From Shewanella gaetbuli (lineage in GTDB: Bacteria; Pseudomonadota; Gammaproteobacteria; Enterobacterales; Shewanellaceae): a stretch of DNA of 64,000 nucleotides. Position 1 is the stretch's first letter. Every line of letters begins with the position of its first letter. Shown here in pieces: positions 36,969 through 44,525 of this stretch. The translations under genes and the position numbers were made by a program. Location of the stretch: contig NZ_JAKIKP010000003.1 of assembly GCF_023284065.1 (NCBI RefSeq), positions 310,001 through 374,000 on the forward strand, in the 5' to 3' direction. The notes beneath the pieces were generated by a model. It was not told the DNA's origin. It made no database searches and saw only the letters and a list, made by a program, of their open reading frames with translations.

Positions 36969-37275
36969 CACTTGCCCCTGTTTCTTCTTTGGAAGTAGAA
37001 TCATCGGAAAGAAGGCTAAATGAAAGACCAAGGTATTCCATTACCTTGAGAAGGTTCGCTAACTTTACATTGGTATCGCCTTTTTCTATTTTCACCAGCG
37101 TTGGCTTTGAAATAGACAATGCCTCAGATACATCTACGAGAGACAGCTTCATACCCGTTCGCTTTGCGGTGATCGCCTCAGCGAGCTGAGTAGGGGTAAA
37201 GCGTTCTGATAAGTTAGGCATCACTGTTGCCTTAACCGCTTTACCTGTTCTGTTTGTCTTGGCAAGATTACTCAT
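36955..37275 (-). CDS. hipB: HipB-type antitoxin, XRE helix-turn-helix repressor
   Basis: A 106-residue antitoxin and autorepressor. The XRE helix-turn-helix spans about residues 30-85 (LSLVDVSEALSISKPTLVKI), with a basic N-terminal arm and a flexible acidic C-terminal tail (DDSTSKEETGASDDWY). Tails of this kind bind HipA and are Lon targets in E. coli. It precedes and overlaps hipA, the standard antitoxin-first order. Its promoter region holds three palindromes that are probably its operators. Confidence 0.9.
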   Translation of the reverse strand: MSNLAKTNRTGKAVKATVMPNLSERFTPTQLAEAITAKRTGMKLSLVDVSEALSISKPTLVKIEKGDTNVKLANLLKVMEYLGLSFSLLSDDSTSKEETGASDDWY

Positions 37276-37288
37276 ATAAGTTAACTAC

Positions 37289-37402
37289 TATTTACTTTTA
37301 AATATAAAGTAATGCCGAAACAGTTATAAGTCAAATATAATTAACTTATAGATTTTGAGAGACTTTTTCTCATTAAAAGTCAGTTATAATTTACTTTTAA
37401 AT
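37289..37402 (-). promoter_or_regulatory. hipBA promoter with three operator-like palindromes
   Basis: There are three inverted repeats. O1 is TTACTTT-N7-AAAGTAA (37292-37312), O2 is TATAAGT-N12-ACTTATA (37325-37350) and O3 is TTAAAAGT-N12-ACTTTTAA (37373-37400). The 14-mer ATTTACTTTTAAAT occurs twice (37290-37303 and 37389-37402), 99 bases apart. On the minus strand a -35-like TTGACT (37334-37329) and TACTTT (37311-37306) are separated by 17 bases, overlapping O2 and O1. HipB dimers bound here would block polymerase, as in E. coli hipBA. Confidence 0.65.
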
Positions 37403-37429
37403 GCTGTGAAAGAGTCTAGTAAAGATAGT

Positions 37430-37603
37430 TCATATCTCTAGTTTTGGCAGGGCTTTAACTACCTTCAGTGTTTCGAGGCTAACTGTTATAACTTTTTGCA
37501 GCAGCTCTAGTGGATACTTTGAGTTGCCCATCGTTTCCTTGTCAATAAGATCAAAATCTTGCTTGTTAAGATTGTACTCTACTTTGTGAACGGTATTTTT
37601 CGC
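37430..37603 (-). pseudogene. decayed coding remnant
   Basis: The minus strand is open for about 58 codons and ends at TGA (37432-37430), encoding a hydrophilic stretch that includes YNLNKQDFDLIDKE and SKYPLELLQKVI. The frame has a stop immediately upstream and no good start or ribosome site. The KYPLELLQKVI part vaguely recalls the N-terminus of some IS transposases, but similarity by eye is weak. I read it as debris of an inserted gene between hipBA and dusA. Confidence 0.3.
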
Positions 37604-37620
37604 CCATCATGTCGCAGCCA

Positions 37621-37662
37621 CTTTAGACTTTAGACTTTAGACTTTAGACTTTAGACTTTAGA
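37621..37662. repeat. tandem heptamer repeat, six copies of CTTTAGA
   Basis: Six perfect, adjacent copies of CTTTAGA (TCTAAAG on the other strand). It is non-coding, between the hipBA/remnant region and dusA. Copy number is likely to vary by slippage. The rest of 37663-37907 holds only a 7-bp hairpin (37820-37842) running into a TTATAAT box that may be the dusA promoter. Confidence 0.95.
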
Positions 37663-37907
37663 GTGGAAGGTTTGACTCTTTGATAATGTGATGACCCCAT
37701 TTCTTTTACGCTGACGCTAGCACAATACACGGTATCGTTTTTTCTTGTTCGCTTATTGATGGTATAATTTACCATTACGCTTACTCCAGTAGTTCCCCCG
37801 AGATGGTCTAAAAGAGGATAAAACGCTAACCAAAGGCGTTTTATAATGCTGGTTAAAATTAAATGCATTAACTGCAAGCAACTGATTAATATTAAGGTTT
37901 TACATAA

Positions 37908-38915
37908 TTGATTAATAACAAGTTTGACAGCACCTTTTCCATTGCTCCCATGCTTGATTGGACTGATCGCCACTATCGATATTTTGCTCGTACTATGTCG
38001 GCCAATACTCTTCTGTATACCGAAATGGTGACCACTGGGGCGATTATTCATGGTAGTGGTGATTACCTTGCTTATAACGAAGAAGAGCATCCTATTGCGT
38101 TGCAATTAGGGGGATCGAACCCGGCTGATTTAGCCCATTGCGCCAAGCTTGCGGCTGAACGTGGCTACGATGAAGTGAACATTAATGTGGGTTGCCCGTC
38201 TGATCGCGTTCAAAATGGTCGCTTTGGTGCGTGTTTGATGGCTGAGCCTGAATTAGTTGCCGAAAGTGTTGATGCGATGAAGCAGGTGGTGGACATTCCT
38301 GTGACGGTTAAAACCCGTATTGGTATTGATGACCAAGACAGCTATGAGTTTTTAACCCGTTTTATTGGAATGGTTAGCGCTAAAGGGTGTACCGACTTTA
38401 CCATTCATGCACGTAAAGCCTGGTTGCAAGGGTTAAGCCCGAAAGAAAACCGTGAGATCCCACCGTTAGATTATGATCGCGTATATCAATTAAAGCGCGA
38501 TTTTCCGCAGCTAAACATTGGTATTAACGGTGGCATTACTAGCCTTGAGCAAGCAAAAATTCATTTACAGCATGTTGATGGTGTAATGGTGGGGCGTGAA
38601 GCGTATCAAAACCCTTATATTTTGGCGCAAGTTGATCAGCAGTTATTTAATAGCAATGCACCTGTGCTTTCTCGTGAGGATGTGATTGAAAAAATGGTGC
38701 CTTACATTGAAAAGCACCTGCAACAAGGTGGACGGTTAAACCATATTACTCGGCACATGATTGGTTTGTTTCAAGGTTTACCGGGTTCACGAAGCTGGCG
38801 ACGTTTCTTAAGTGAAAATGCTCATAAGCAAGGCGCGGGTATTGAGGTGGTGCGGGGTGCTATTGATTTGATGAATGCTAACAAGCCTGCAGTTGATCCA
38901 GAATTAGAAAGGTAA
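37908..38915 (+). CDS. dusA: tRNA-dihydrouridine synthase A
   Basis: An FMN- and NADPH-dependent enzyme that reduces uridine 20/20a in the tRNA D-loop. A TIM barrel of 335 residues opens with the DusA-typical [14 protein letters not shown] (13-26). The catalytic Cys is in [19 protein letters not shown], and FMN-binding NGGI and GREAY lie in the second half. TTG at 37908 gives [11 protein letters not shown], the only start preserving the N-terminus. The gene marks the return of core-type sequence after the capsule/hip region. Confidence 0.95.
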   Translation: MINNKFDSTFSIAPMLDWTDRHYRYFARTMSANTLLYTEMVTTGAIIHGSGDYLAYNEEEHPIALQLGGSNPADLAHCAKLAAERGYDEVNINVGCPSDRVQNGRFGACLMAEPELVAESVDAMKQVVDIPVTVKTRIGIDDQDSYEFLTRFIGMVSAKGCTDFTIHARKAWLQGLSPKENREIPPLDYDRVYQLKRDFPQLNIGINGGITSLEQAKIHLQHVDGVMVGREAYQNPYILAQVDQQLFNSNAPVLSREDVIEKMVPYIEKHLQQGGRLNHITRHMIGLFQGLPGSRSWRRFLSENAHKQGAGIEVVRGAIDLMNANKPAVDPELER

Positions 38916-38966
38916 GCGAAGTCGGTTATAAATGGACTCATTAGCTTTTTAAATTATTGTCTTATT

Positions 38967-38991
38967 AAAGCGCCTTTATGGCGCTTTTTTT
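38967..38991 (+). terminator. dusA terminator
   Basis: AAAGCGCC (38967-38974) pairs with GGCGCTTT (38980-38987) around TTTAT and runs into a T-run, 52 bases after the dusA stop. Confidence 0.85.
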
Positions 38992-39142
38992 GTGGCTAAA
39001 AACGGCTTGAACATCGATTAAAAACTCCAATAGTGAAAATAACTAAACTGGGTGGTGAAATTTACCAATTGTTCGTTTTTTGTTCTGAGTTGATTGGTGA
39101 TAATACGATTAAATCACAATGATTAAATTTTAAATTAATATA

Positions 39143-39155
39143 ATTCAACACCTTA
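39143..39155 (+). promoter_or_regulatory. IHF-like site
   Basis: ATTCAA-CACC-TTA matches the IHF consensus WATCAA-N4-TTR with one mismatch, in an AT-rich stretch 17 bases upstream of the sigma-54-like promoter. Further up, TTGTTC occurs twice (39069 and 39080) inside a spaced ACCAAT/ATTGGT repeat (39064-39098) and could be an activator site. The spacing suits DNA looping. Confidence 0.4.
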
Positions 39156-39171
39156 TCATGTTTTTTAAAAG

Positions 39172-39188
39172 TTGGCACAAGGCTTGTA
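39172..39188 (+). promoter_or_regulatory. sigma-54 (RpoN) type promoter of the pspC-like operon
   Basis: TTGGCAC-N5-TTGTA at 39172-39188 matches the -24/-12 consensus (TTGGCAC-N5-TTGCW) with a single change (T for C in the -12 box). The start would fall near 39199, about 54 bases before the first gene. In enterobacteria the psp stress operon is RpoN-dependent, and the third gene here is PspC, which makes the match more meaningful. The other part of the 337-base gap holds only the dusA terminator. Confidence 0.7.
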
Positions 39189-39252
39189 ATAACCCTTTTG
39201 TATCGCAGTGATCAATCACGTCACTGTAACCAGAATAGAAAAGGAAGCCACC

Positions 39253-39564
39253 ATGTTTACATTCAATGCAAAAAATCGTCTTAGTCGTTTAGCGGGTATC
39301 GCTACTGTTGTTTCAGTAATGTCAGTGTCTAGTTTTGCCGCTAATGCTAATGAGTCACTATCTCAAGAGGCGTTTAAAGTGTTAGAGCAAAGCTTTAGCA
39401 AAGCCAGTCATGAACTAATGACTACCGCTAAAAATGAATTAATGTTATCGCTACAAACTCAAATTGCTGAGCAAGTATTTGATATCAATACGCTAGCTGA
39501 AGATGAAGCCATGGCGAATCATGCTAAAACGCAGAACACGACGACAGCAAAGAGTGACAAGTAA
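39253..39564 (+). CDS. small exported protein of unknown function
   Basis: A 103-residue protein with a clear signal peptide (positive start, hydrophobic core, cleavage near NA-NE at about residue 32). A mature part of about 70 residues is predicted mostly helical and polar, without Cys, ending in a Thr/Lys tail. ATG at 39253 follows AAGGAAG at good spacing. The stop overlaps the next start by one base (TAATG), so the two are translationally coupled. First gene behind the sigma-54-like promoter. I do not recognise it; by context it may act at the envelope with PspC. Confidence 0.75.
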   Translation: MFTFNAKNRLSRLAGIATVVSVMSVSSFAANANESLSQEAFKVLEQSFSKASHELMTTAKNELMLSLQTQIAEQVFDINTLAEDEAMANHAKTQNTTTAKSDK

Positions 39565-39686
39565 TGTGGTTGCTAGACTCTATCGGATTGATGATGCCAT
39601 TGCTGGCGATATTACTTCTGCCTCTTTTAAGCTTTATGTTATGTGCTGTAGGCGCAAGTTTGATCAGTAAATGGCAAATCAATTAG
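39564..39686 (+). CDS. 40-residue single-pass membrane peptide
   Basis: ATG at 39564 overlaps the stop of the preceding gene (TAATG), and the frame closes with TAG at 39684-39686. The 40-residue product has a short N-terminus, a hydrophobic Leu/Ala/Met-rich helix (about 9-34) and the polar tail SKWQIN. No ribosome site of its own is needed if translation is coupled. PspB and PspD of enterobacteria are also small membrane-associated Psp proteins, but sequence similarity to either is not evident. It sits between the exported protein and PspC. Confidence 0.65.
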   Translation: MWLLDSIGLMMPLLAILLLPLLSFMLCAVGASLISKWQIN

Positions 39687-39741
39687 CAATGTCGAGCTTA
39701 AACACTTTATTCATTTTTTATATCTTTTAAGGATAAACATT

Positions 39742-39942
39742 ATGCAACACGTGCTAGAAAAGTTAGCAGGTAAATCAAGCGTTATTTGTGGTGTGTGCCA
39801 GTACCTTGCAAAGCAATTTGGCTGGTCATTATTGTGGACAAGGGTTATCGCTTTACTTATTTTAGTGGCTAATCCGTTTATAACCCTGATTGTTTATCTG
39901 GTATTTGCCATTATTGCTGACACCAAAGCGGCGAAATATTAA
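39742..39942 (+). CDS. pspC: PspC domain membrane protein
   Basis: A 66-residue protein that is almost entirely one PspC domain. KSSVICGVCQYLAKQFG (about 12-28) is the conserved amphipathic segment, followed by WTRV and a hydrophobic helix pair ending in IIADTK. In enterobacteria PspC is an inner-membrane sensor/effector of the phage-shock response; here the C-terminal cytoplasmic part is missing. ATG at 39742 follows AAGGAT. No pspA or pspF lies beside it. Third gene of the small operon. Confidence 0.85.
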   Translation: MQHVLEKLAGKSSVICGVCQYLAKQFGWSLLWTRVIALLILVANPFITLIVYLVFAIIADTKAAKY

Positions 39943-40030
39943 TGACCCTTTAGCTGAAATTCACCTACGCTTTATGGGGTAGCTAAGCTAACAGCTACTC
40001 TGATGATGGTAACTTAACCAAGGGTCATTA
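39940..40030. repeat. 91-base inverted-repeat element with nested hairpin
   Basis: The 11-bp perfect ends TAATGACCCTT (39940-39950) and AAGGGTCATTA (40020-40030) enclose a second stem (GTAGCT 39979-39984 with AGCTAC 39993-39998). It begins at the pspC stop codon. It may be a structured 3' end of the operon mRNA or a miniature inverted-repeat element with TA ends. Confidence 0.5.
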
Positions 40031-40062
40031 GTGCAAAAGCAAATACATTAATTTTTATTGTA

Positions 40063-40803
40063 TTAATTTGATTTAGATAAAAAGGCTTGGAAGATTTTTT
40101 TAGCTTCATCGCTTTTTAGTCTGGTATCAAATTGAGTTAACTCTAACTTCATTTGTTGTTTTACGGCCTCTTGATTATGGCGTAATAACTGGCGTGAAGC
40201 CTGTAAAGACTCTGGCGGTTGGCTGGCTAATTTTTTAGCTTTGCTTAAGGCAAAGTCAATAACGTTTTGCTCGACAACTTGATTAATAATATTCAAATCA
40301 GCAGCCTGCTGCGCATTAAATGGTTCACCTAACAGGATTAATTCGGCAGCTTTCTGATGACCAACAATTAACGGTAACAGTAAACTTGAAGCGGCTTCTG
40401 GTACCAATGCTAGGTTAACAAATGGCAGTTGGAATTTGGCCGAACTATCGGCATAAACTAAATCACAATGCAGTAATAACGTGCTACCAATGCCAACAGC
40501 ATGACCTGAAACTGCGGCAACTAACGGTTTTTTTAGGTCTAATAAACAAAATAAAAATTTAACGGTTGGGTGGGCTTCATTTAGGTCGCCACTTTGTAAA
40601 AAGTCAGCAATATCATTACCCGCCGTAAAACAATTACCTTCACCATGTAACATAAAGGCACGAATGTCGTTGTTGCTTTCGCCTTCGATAAGGTATTCTG
40701 TGAGTTGTTGATACATCTCTAGATTAAACGCATTACGTTTTTCTGGACGGTTAAAGCTGATGATACGAACACCTTGTTCATCATGCATTTTTATAAGACT
40801 CAT
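40063..40803 (-). CDS. enoyl-CoA hydratase/isomerase family protein
   Basis: A 246-residue crotonase-fold enzyme of fatty-acid metabolism. The CoA/oxyanion loops are NCFTAGNDI (about 59-67) and the helix GHAVGIGST (about 98-106). The motif LVPEAASS (about 132-139) has a single catalytic Glu placed as in delta3-delta2-enoyl-CoA isomerases (Eci/PECI), rather than the two Glu of true hydratases, so isomerase is my preferred reading. ATG follows AAAGGAA. It diverges from the PCu(A)C gene with only 35 bases between, so promoters overlap. Confidence 0.85.
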   Translation of the reverse strand: MSLIKMHDEQGVRIISFNRPEKRNAFNLEMYQQLTEYLIEGESNNDIRAFMLHGEGNCFTAGNDIADFLQSGDLNEAHPTVKFLFCLLDLKKPLVAAVSGHAVGIGSTLLLHCDLVYADSSAKFQLPFVNLALVPEAASSLLLPLIVGHQKAAELILLGEPFNAQQAADLNIINQVVEQNVIDFALSKAKKLASQPPESLQASRQLLRHNQEAVKQQMKLELTQFDTRLKSDEAKKIFQAFLSKSN

Positions 40804-40838
40804 TCGTTGTTTCCTTTATAAACACGAGCAGGGATTAC

Positions 40839-41321
40839 ATGGAGTTTAAGACATTGAAAGCAATATTCAAACACTTGTTTAATTTTTTAATGCTGGCATC
40901 ATTATCATTTATGGCAAATGCAAATGTGGTTATGACCGAGGGTTATGTGCGTGCAATGCCAGCTTCGGTGCCTAACACTGCCGCTTACGTCACGCTAGAA
41001 AACCACTCCGACAAAGCCGTTACTGTTGTTGGCGTTGAAACCGATATCGCAAAAGAAGCTCAACTTCATACCATAATAGATGAAAATGGCATGGTTAAAA
41101 TGCGCCAGGTTGAAGGGTTTACTATTGGTTCTCATGAATCATTAACGTTAAAACCTGCTGGCGACCATATAATGATTTTGGGCCTTAAAGCGCCATTAGC
41201 AGAGAATAGTAAGGTTAATTTAACATTGATCTTTGATAATGATCAGCGATTAGACGTTGAGTTACCTGTTGTGAAAAAGCCTCAAGCGTCAGAGCATGAT
41301 CATCACCAGCATCACCATTAA
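40839..41321 (+). CDS. PCu(A)C family periplasmic copper chaperone
   Basis: A 160-residue exported protein that binds Cu(I) and, in relatives, delivers it to the CuA centre of cytochrome oxidase. A signal peptide ending NANA is followed by the beta-barrel domain. The metal motif H-x10-M-x21-H-x-M is exact (LHTIID...MVKM then DHIM). A His-rich tail (HDHHQHHH) adds further metal-binding capacity. ATG at 40839 follows AGGGA. It heads a tight three-gene set with DUF2333 (12-base gap) and a TIGR04219 barrel (2-base gap). Confidence 0.92.
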   Translation: MEFKTLKAIFKHLFNFLMLASLSFMANANVVMTEGYVRAMPASVPNTAAYVTLENHSDKAVTVVGVETDIAKEAQLHTIIDENGMVKMRQVEGFTIGSHESLTLKPAGDHIMILGLKAPLAENSKVNLTLIFDNDQRLDVELPVVKKPQASEHDHHQHHH

Positions 41322-41333
41322 GGAGTTGTATCG

Positions 41334-42305
41334 ATGGAATTTACACGGAAAAAAGTTTTTACGGCCGGTGCAGTAGTCTTTCTAATTGGCTATTTTGTGA
41401 GTGTTTGGTGGAGCATAGAGCCTGACCCAATCGATCCGGTGGCGTTACAAAGTGAGTCAGGTAAAAATGTAGTGGGTTATGCCACCACAGGAGCCATCAT
41501 TAACACTATGGAAACGCTATTAGATAAACCGGGTGGATGGTTGTCGAATGACATGATGCCACCTTCAGTTTTCATGGATAATATGCCCGCTTTTGAGTTT
41601 GGTGCGTTAGAGCAAACTCGTGATTTAGCGCTGATTATGCGTAAAGAGTTTAGTCGTTCTCAGTCTCAATCTGCAGCAGATAAAGACCTACTGACCGCAC
41701 ATTCAAAATTGAACATTGAACATACCAGCTGGTTAGTACCAAGCGCTGAAAGTGAGTATCGTGATGCCATTAAATTATTCAAGCTTTATCAAGCAAGAAT
41801 AAGTGATTCAGACAATACCAATGCCCAGTTTTATGCTCGTGCCGATAATTTAAATGAATGGCTAAAAGAAGTACAAAAGCGTTTAGGCAGTATTTCTCAG
41901 CGACTATCCGCGAGCGTGGGGCAAGACCGTTTGAACACGGATCTCGCTGGAGAAAGTGGCGCGCGTCAATCAACACCTAATGCTGCCAGTTCAGAAATTA
42001 AAACCAGCTGGTGGAAAATAGATGATGTTTTCTACGAAAGCCGGGGTTCTGCATGGGCGCTGCTTAACTTTATGCGCGCAATTGAAGTAGACTTTGCCGG
42101 TGTACTAGAAAAGAAAAATGCTGAAGTGAGCTTACAGCAAATTATTCGTGAGCTTGAAGCAACTCAGCAACCCGTTTGGAGCCCAATGGTTCTTAATGGT
42201 GATGGATTTGGTTTAGTGGCTAATCACTCATTGGTGATGGCTAATTATATTTCACGGGCAAATGCTGCCGTAATTGATTTAACTAATTTACTTTCTCAGG
42301 GATAA
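41334..42305 (+). CDS. DUF2333 family inner-membrane protein
   Basis: 323 residues with one N-terminal transmembrane helix (about 8-26) and a large periplasmic, mostly helical domain. The opening WWSIEPDP and the segment GYATTGAIINTMETLLDKPG (about 46-65) are typical of DUF2333, a family without assigned function that is common in marine gammaproteobacteria. ATG at 41334 follows AAGGAG. It is locked between the copper chaperone and the outer-membrane barrel, so a shared envelope role is likely but unproven. Confidence 0.85.
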   Translation: MEFTRKKVFTAGAVVFLIGYFVSVWWSIEPDPIDPVALQSESGKNVVGYATTGAIINTMETLLDKPGGWLSNDMMPPSVFMDNMPAFEFGALEQTRDLALIMRKEFSRSQSQSAADKDLLTAHSKLNIEHTSWLVPSAESEYRDAIKLFKLYQARISDSDNTNAQFYARADNLNEWLKEVQKRLGSISQRLSASVGQDRLNTDLAGESGARQSTPNAASSEIKTSWWKIDDVFYESRGSAWALLNFMRAIEVDFAGVLEKKNAEVSLQQIIRELEATQQPVWSPMVLNGDGFGLVANHSLVMANYISRANAAVIDLTNLLSQG

Positions 42306-42307
42306 CA

Positions 42308-43075
42308 ATGAAAAAGACTCTTATCGCAACCGCGTTATTAGGTATGTTGAGTGTTTCATCGGCTCAAGCCGCTACCGTTTTAGGTTTTAAGGTGGGTGGT
42401 GATGTATGGCAAACGGATGCCTCTGGTAGCTTTAATGCTGACAGCAACATTGGTCATGCAACTGGTCCTGCACAAACCTATAATTACGATTCTAAAACGC
42501 AAGGAAGTGTGTGGATTGCGCTAGAGCATCCTATTCCTCTAGTGCCTAATATTAAAATTCGTGAAAACCGTTTAGAAGCTTCAGGTTCAAAATCTGATAC
42601 CGATTTCTTTTACAATGGTTTCAATTTTGCAGGCGAGTCAACCGCTTACAATGAGCTAAGTAATACTGATTTTGTACTTTATTATGAAATCTTAGACAAC
42701 GATGTTGTGTCATTAGATTTAGGTGCAGCGTATAAGCAAATGCATGGTTCATTACGCATTGACGGTGAAGTGGGCGATAGCCGCGCTGCGACTCAACGTG
42801 ATATCGATAGCGGTGTCGTTATGGCATACGGTAATGCTCAAGTGGGTGTTCCTGGACTAGGCTTATTTGTATTTGCTGATGTATTGCTAGGCATAGACGA
42901 AAGTGGCGTACATGATTACAGTGCCGGTTTAGGTTGGGAATTTGATGGTGTTGCCTTAGACACTTCAATTCGTGTTGGCTATCGTGATTTCAGCTTTGAC
43001 GTTGATAGATTCTCAAGCACAACTCAAGATATGCAGTTTAAAGGCGCATTTGCCGGTATTGAATTAGCATTTTAA
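42308..43075 (+). CDS. TIGR04219 family outer-membrane beta-barrel protein
   Basis: A 255-residue barrel with a canonical signal peptide (MKKTLIATALLG...AQAA). Features of the TIGR04219 family include FKVGGDVWQTDASGS after the signal, GLGWEFDG near the end and the C-terminal Phe that BamA recognises. Members often have a neighbouring DUF2333 gene, as here. Function unknown. ATG is two bases after the DUF2333 stop. A strong bidirectional terminator follows. Confidence 0.88.
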   Translation: MKKTLIATALLGMLSVSSAQAATVLGFKVGGDVWQTDASGSFNADSNIGHATGPAQTYNYDSKTQGSVWIALEHPIPLVPNIKIRENRLEASGSKSDTDFFYNGFNFAGESTAYNELSNTDFVLYYEILDNDVVSLDLGAAYKQMHGSLRIDGEVGDSRAATQRDIDSGVVMAYGNAQVGVPGLGLFVFADVLLGIDESGVHDYSAGLGWEFDGVALDTSIRVGYRDFSFDVDRFSSTTQDMQFKGAFAGIELAF

Positions 43076-43100
43076 TTCAGTGTGTTGAAAGCTAATAATA

Positions 43101-43132
43101 AAAATGGGTACCCTATAAGGTACCCATTTTTT
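43101..43132. terminator. bidirectional terminator
   Basis: A perfect 12-bp stem, AAAATGGGTACC (43101-43112) with GGTACCCATTTT (43119-43130), is flanked by A and T runs between the convergent barrel and sugar dehydrogenase genes. Confidence 0.9.
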
Positions 43133-43167
43133 ATGGTGAAAGTTTTGGCAGGGTGGCTTTAGCCAAG

Positions 43168-44283
43168 TTATTTTTTCGCGTCGTCTGTAATATAGCTTAT
43201 ACGGTAAATGGCATTCCCAGCGTCGTCAGATACTAACACCGAACCATCTGGCATAGTCATAATATCAACCGGACGCCCCCAGCTTTGTTCTCCTTGCAGC
43301 CAACCCGTTGCGAAAGGCTGGTAACTTTTCACGTTATTTCCTTCTAGCTCAACCTGCATAACGCGATAACCCACTTTGCTGCTGCGGTTCCATGAGCCAT
43401 GTTGGGCAATTAAAATGCTGTTGCGATATTGCTCTGGAAACTGTTGCCCTTGGTAAAATTCCATCCCTAATGCCGCAACATGAGCACCAAGGTTTAACAC
43501 GGGTGGCGTATTAAGTTTGGCTATTTCAGGGTTAGAAAATTCAGGATCTGCAATATCGGCATTATGAATATACGGGAAACCAAAATGTTGGCCAACTTGA
43601 GTAACATGGTTTAATTCATCATCGGGTAAGTCGTCGCCCATCATGTCGCGGCCGTTATCGGTAAACCATAGCTCGCCGGTTTTAGGGTGAAAATCAAACC
43701 CAACACTGTTACGCACCCCCTTAGCCACAATCGTAGTTTCTTTGGTATCAACATCTAACTTTAGAATTGATGCAAAAGGCAGCGGTTCTTCGCACACATT
43801 ACATGGTGCACCAACCGGAATATAAAGTTTTCCGTCAGGGCCGAAGGCGATAAATTTCCAGCCGTGATGAGACTTATTGGGTAACTTGTTATACACCAAT
43901 TCAGCTTGGCCAATTTCTGGCAACTTGGCCTCGATATCTTTATATCGCCAAATTTTGTCGACTTCAGCCACGTATAAACTGCCCTGATGAAATGTGATCC
44001 CTGATGGCATATTTAATCCACTAGCGATGGTTAATTGCTTATCTGCTTTCATGTCATTATTGGTGTCAATTAGCGCGTACACATTACCTGCTCGACGACT
44101 GCCCACAAAGACAGTGCCTTTATCACCTAATGCCATTTGCCTCGCATTTTCAACATTGTCAGCATAAATATCGATACTAAAGCCTGCGGGTAAAATAATC
44201 TTGTCTAACGGTAGGGCTTGTGCGTTTGACCATGGGGTTAAACACGCCAGAGTCGATAAGGTCAATACCAAAGGTTTAAGCAT
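43168..44283 (-). CDS. PQQ-dependent aldose/sorbosone-type sugar dehydrogenase
   Basis: A periplasmic six-bladed beta-propeller of the soluble glucose/aldose dehydrogenase family, 371 residues with a signal peptide ending NAQA. Relatives use PQQ to oxidise sugars and pass electrons to the respiratory chain. Family segments include MPSGITFHQGSLYVAE, GWKFIAFGPDGKLY and VRNSVGFDFHPKTGELWF. A CNVC pair (about 158-161, in GAPCNVCEEP) may form a disulfide or a heme-like site but lacks the CxxCH His. Whether the host makes PQQ cannot be told here. ATG at 44283. Monocistronic. Confidence 0.85.
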   Translation of the reverse strand: MLKPLVLTLSTLACLTPWSNAQALPLDKIILPAGFSIDIYADNVENARQMALGDKGTVFVGSRRAGNVYALIDTNNDMKADKQLTIASGLNMPSGITFHQGSLYVAEVDKIWRYKDIEAKLPEIGQAELVYNKLPNKSHHGWKFIAFGPDGKLYIPVGAPCNVCEEPLPFASILKLDVDTKETTIVAKGVRNSVGFDFHPKTGELWFTDNGRDMMGDDLPDDELNHVTQVGQHFGFPYIHNADIADPEFSNPEIAKLNTPPVLNLGAHVAALGMEFYQGQQFPEQYRNSILIAQHGSWNRSSKVGYRVMQVELEGNNVKSYQPFATGWLQGEQSWGRPVDIMTMPDGSVLVSDDAGNAIYRISYITDDAKK

Positions 44284-44525
44284 AATCGTGTCCTTTATTG
44301 TTGTTTTTATTTAGTATTAATTTTTCAGAGGGTAACTAAATTGTTTGTCGTTTAGGTTAACTGAGTCATGGGCTGATGCAAATATATTTATTGCAGTTTA
44401 CCTTGATGATAGAGGGGGATTTTTTGGTATAGAAAAGTCAGCGTTTAAGTTAAGCACCTATTAAGCTTTGGCGTTTTCAGGCACAATAGCGCGCAATATT
44501 TCATATCTATTTTTAGGGTAGCTAA

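Noticed and set aside
37644..38105. 153-codon minus-strand frame overlapping dusA and the heptamer repeat
   Set aside because: Most of it is antisense to dusA and its end is translated tandem repeat; no ribosome site.
44284..44525. PurR operator upstream of pyrC
   Set aside because: GGCGTTTTCAGG near 44470 resembles half of the operator only; the palindrome is absent.
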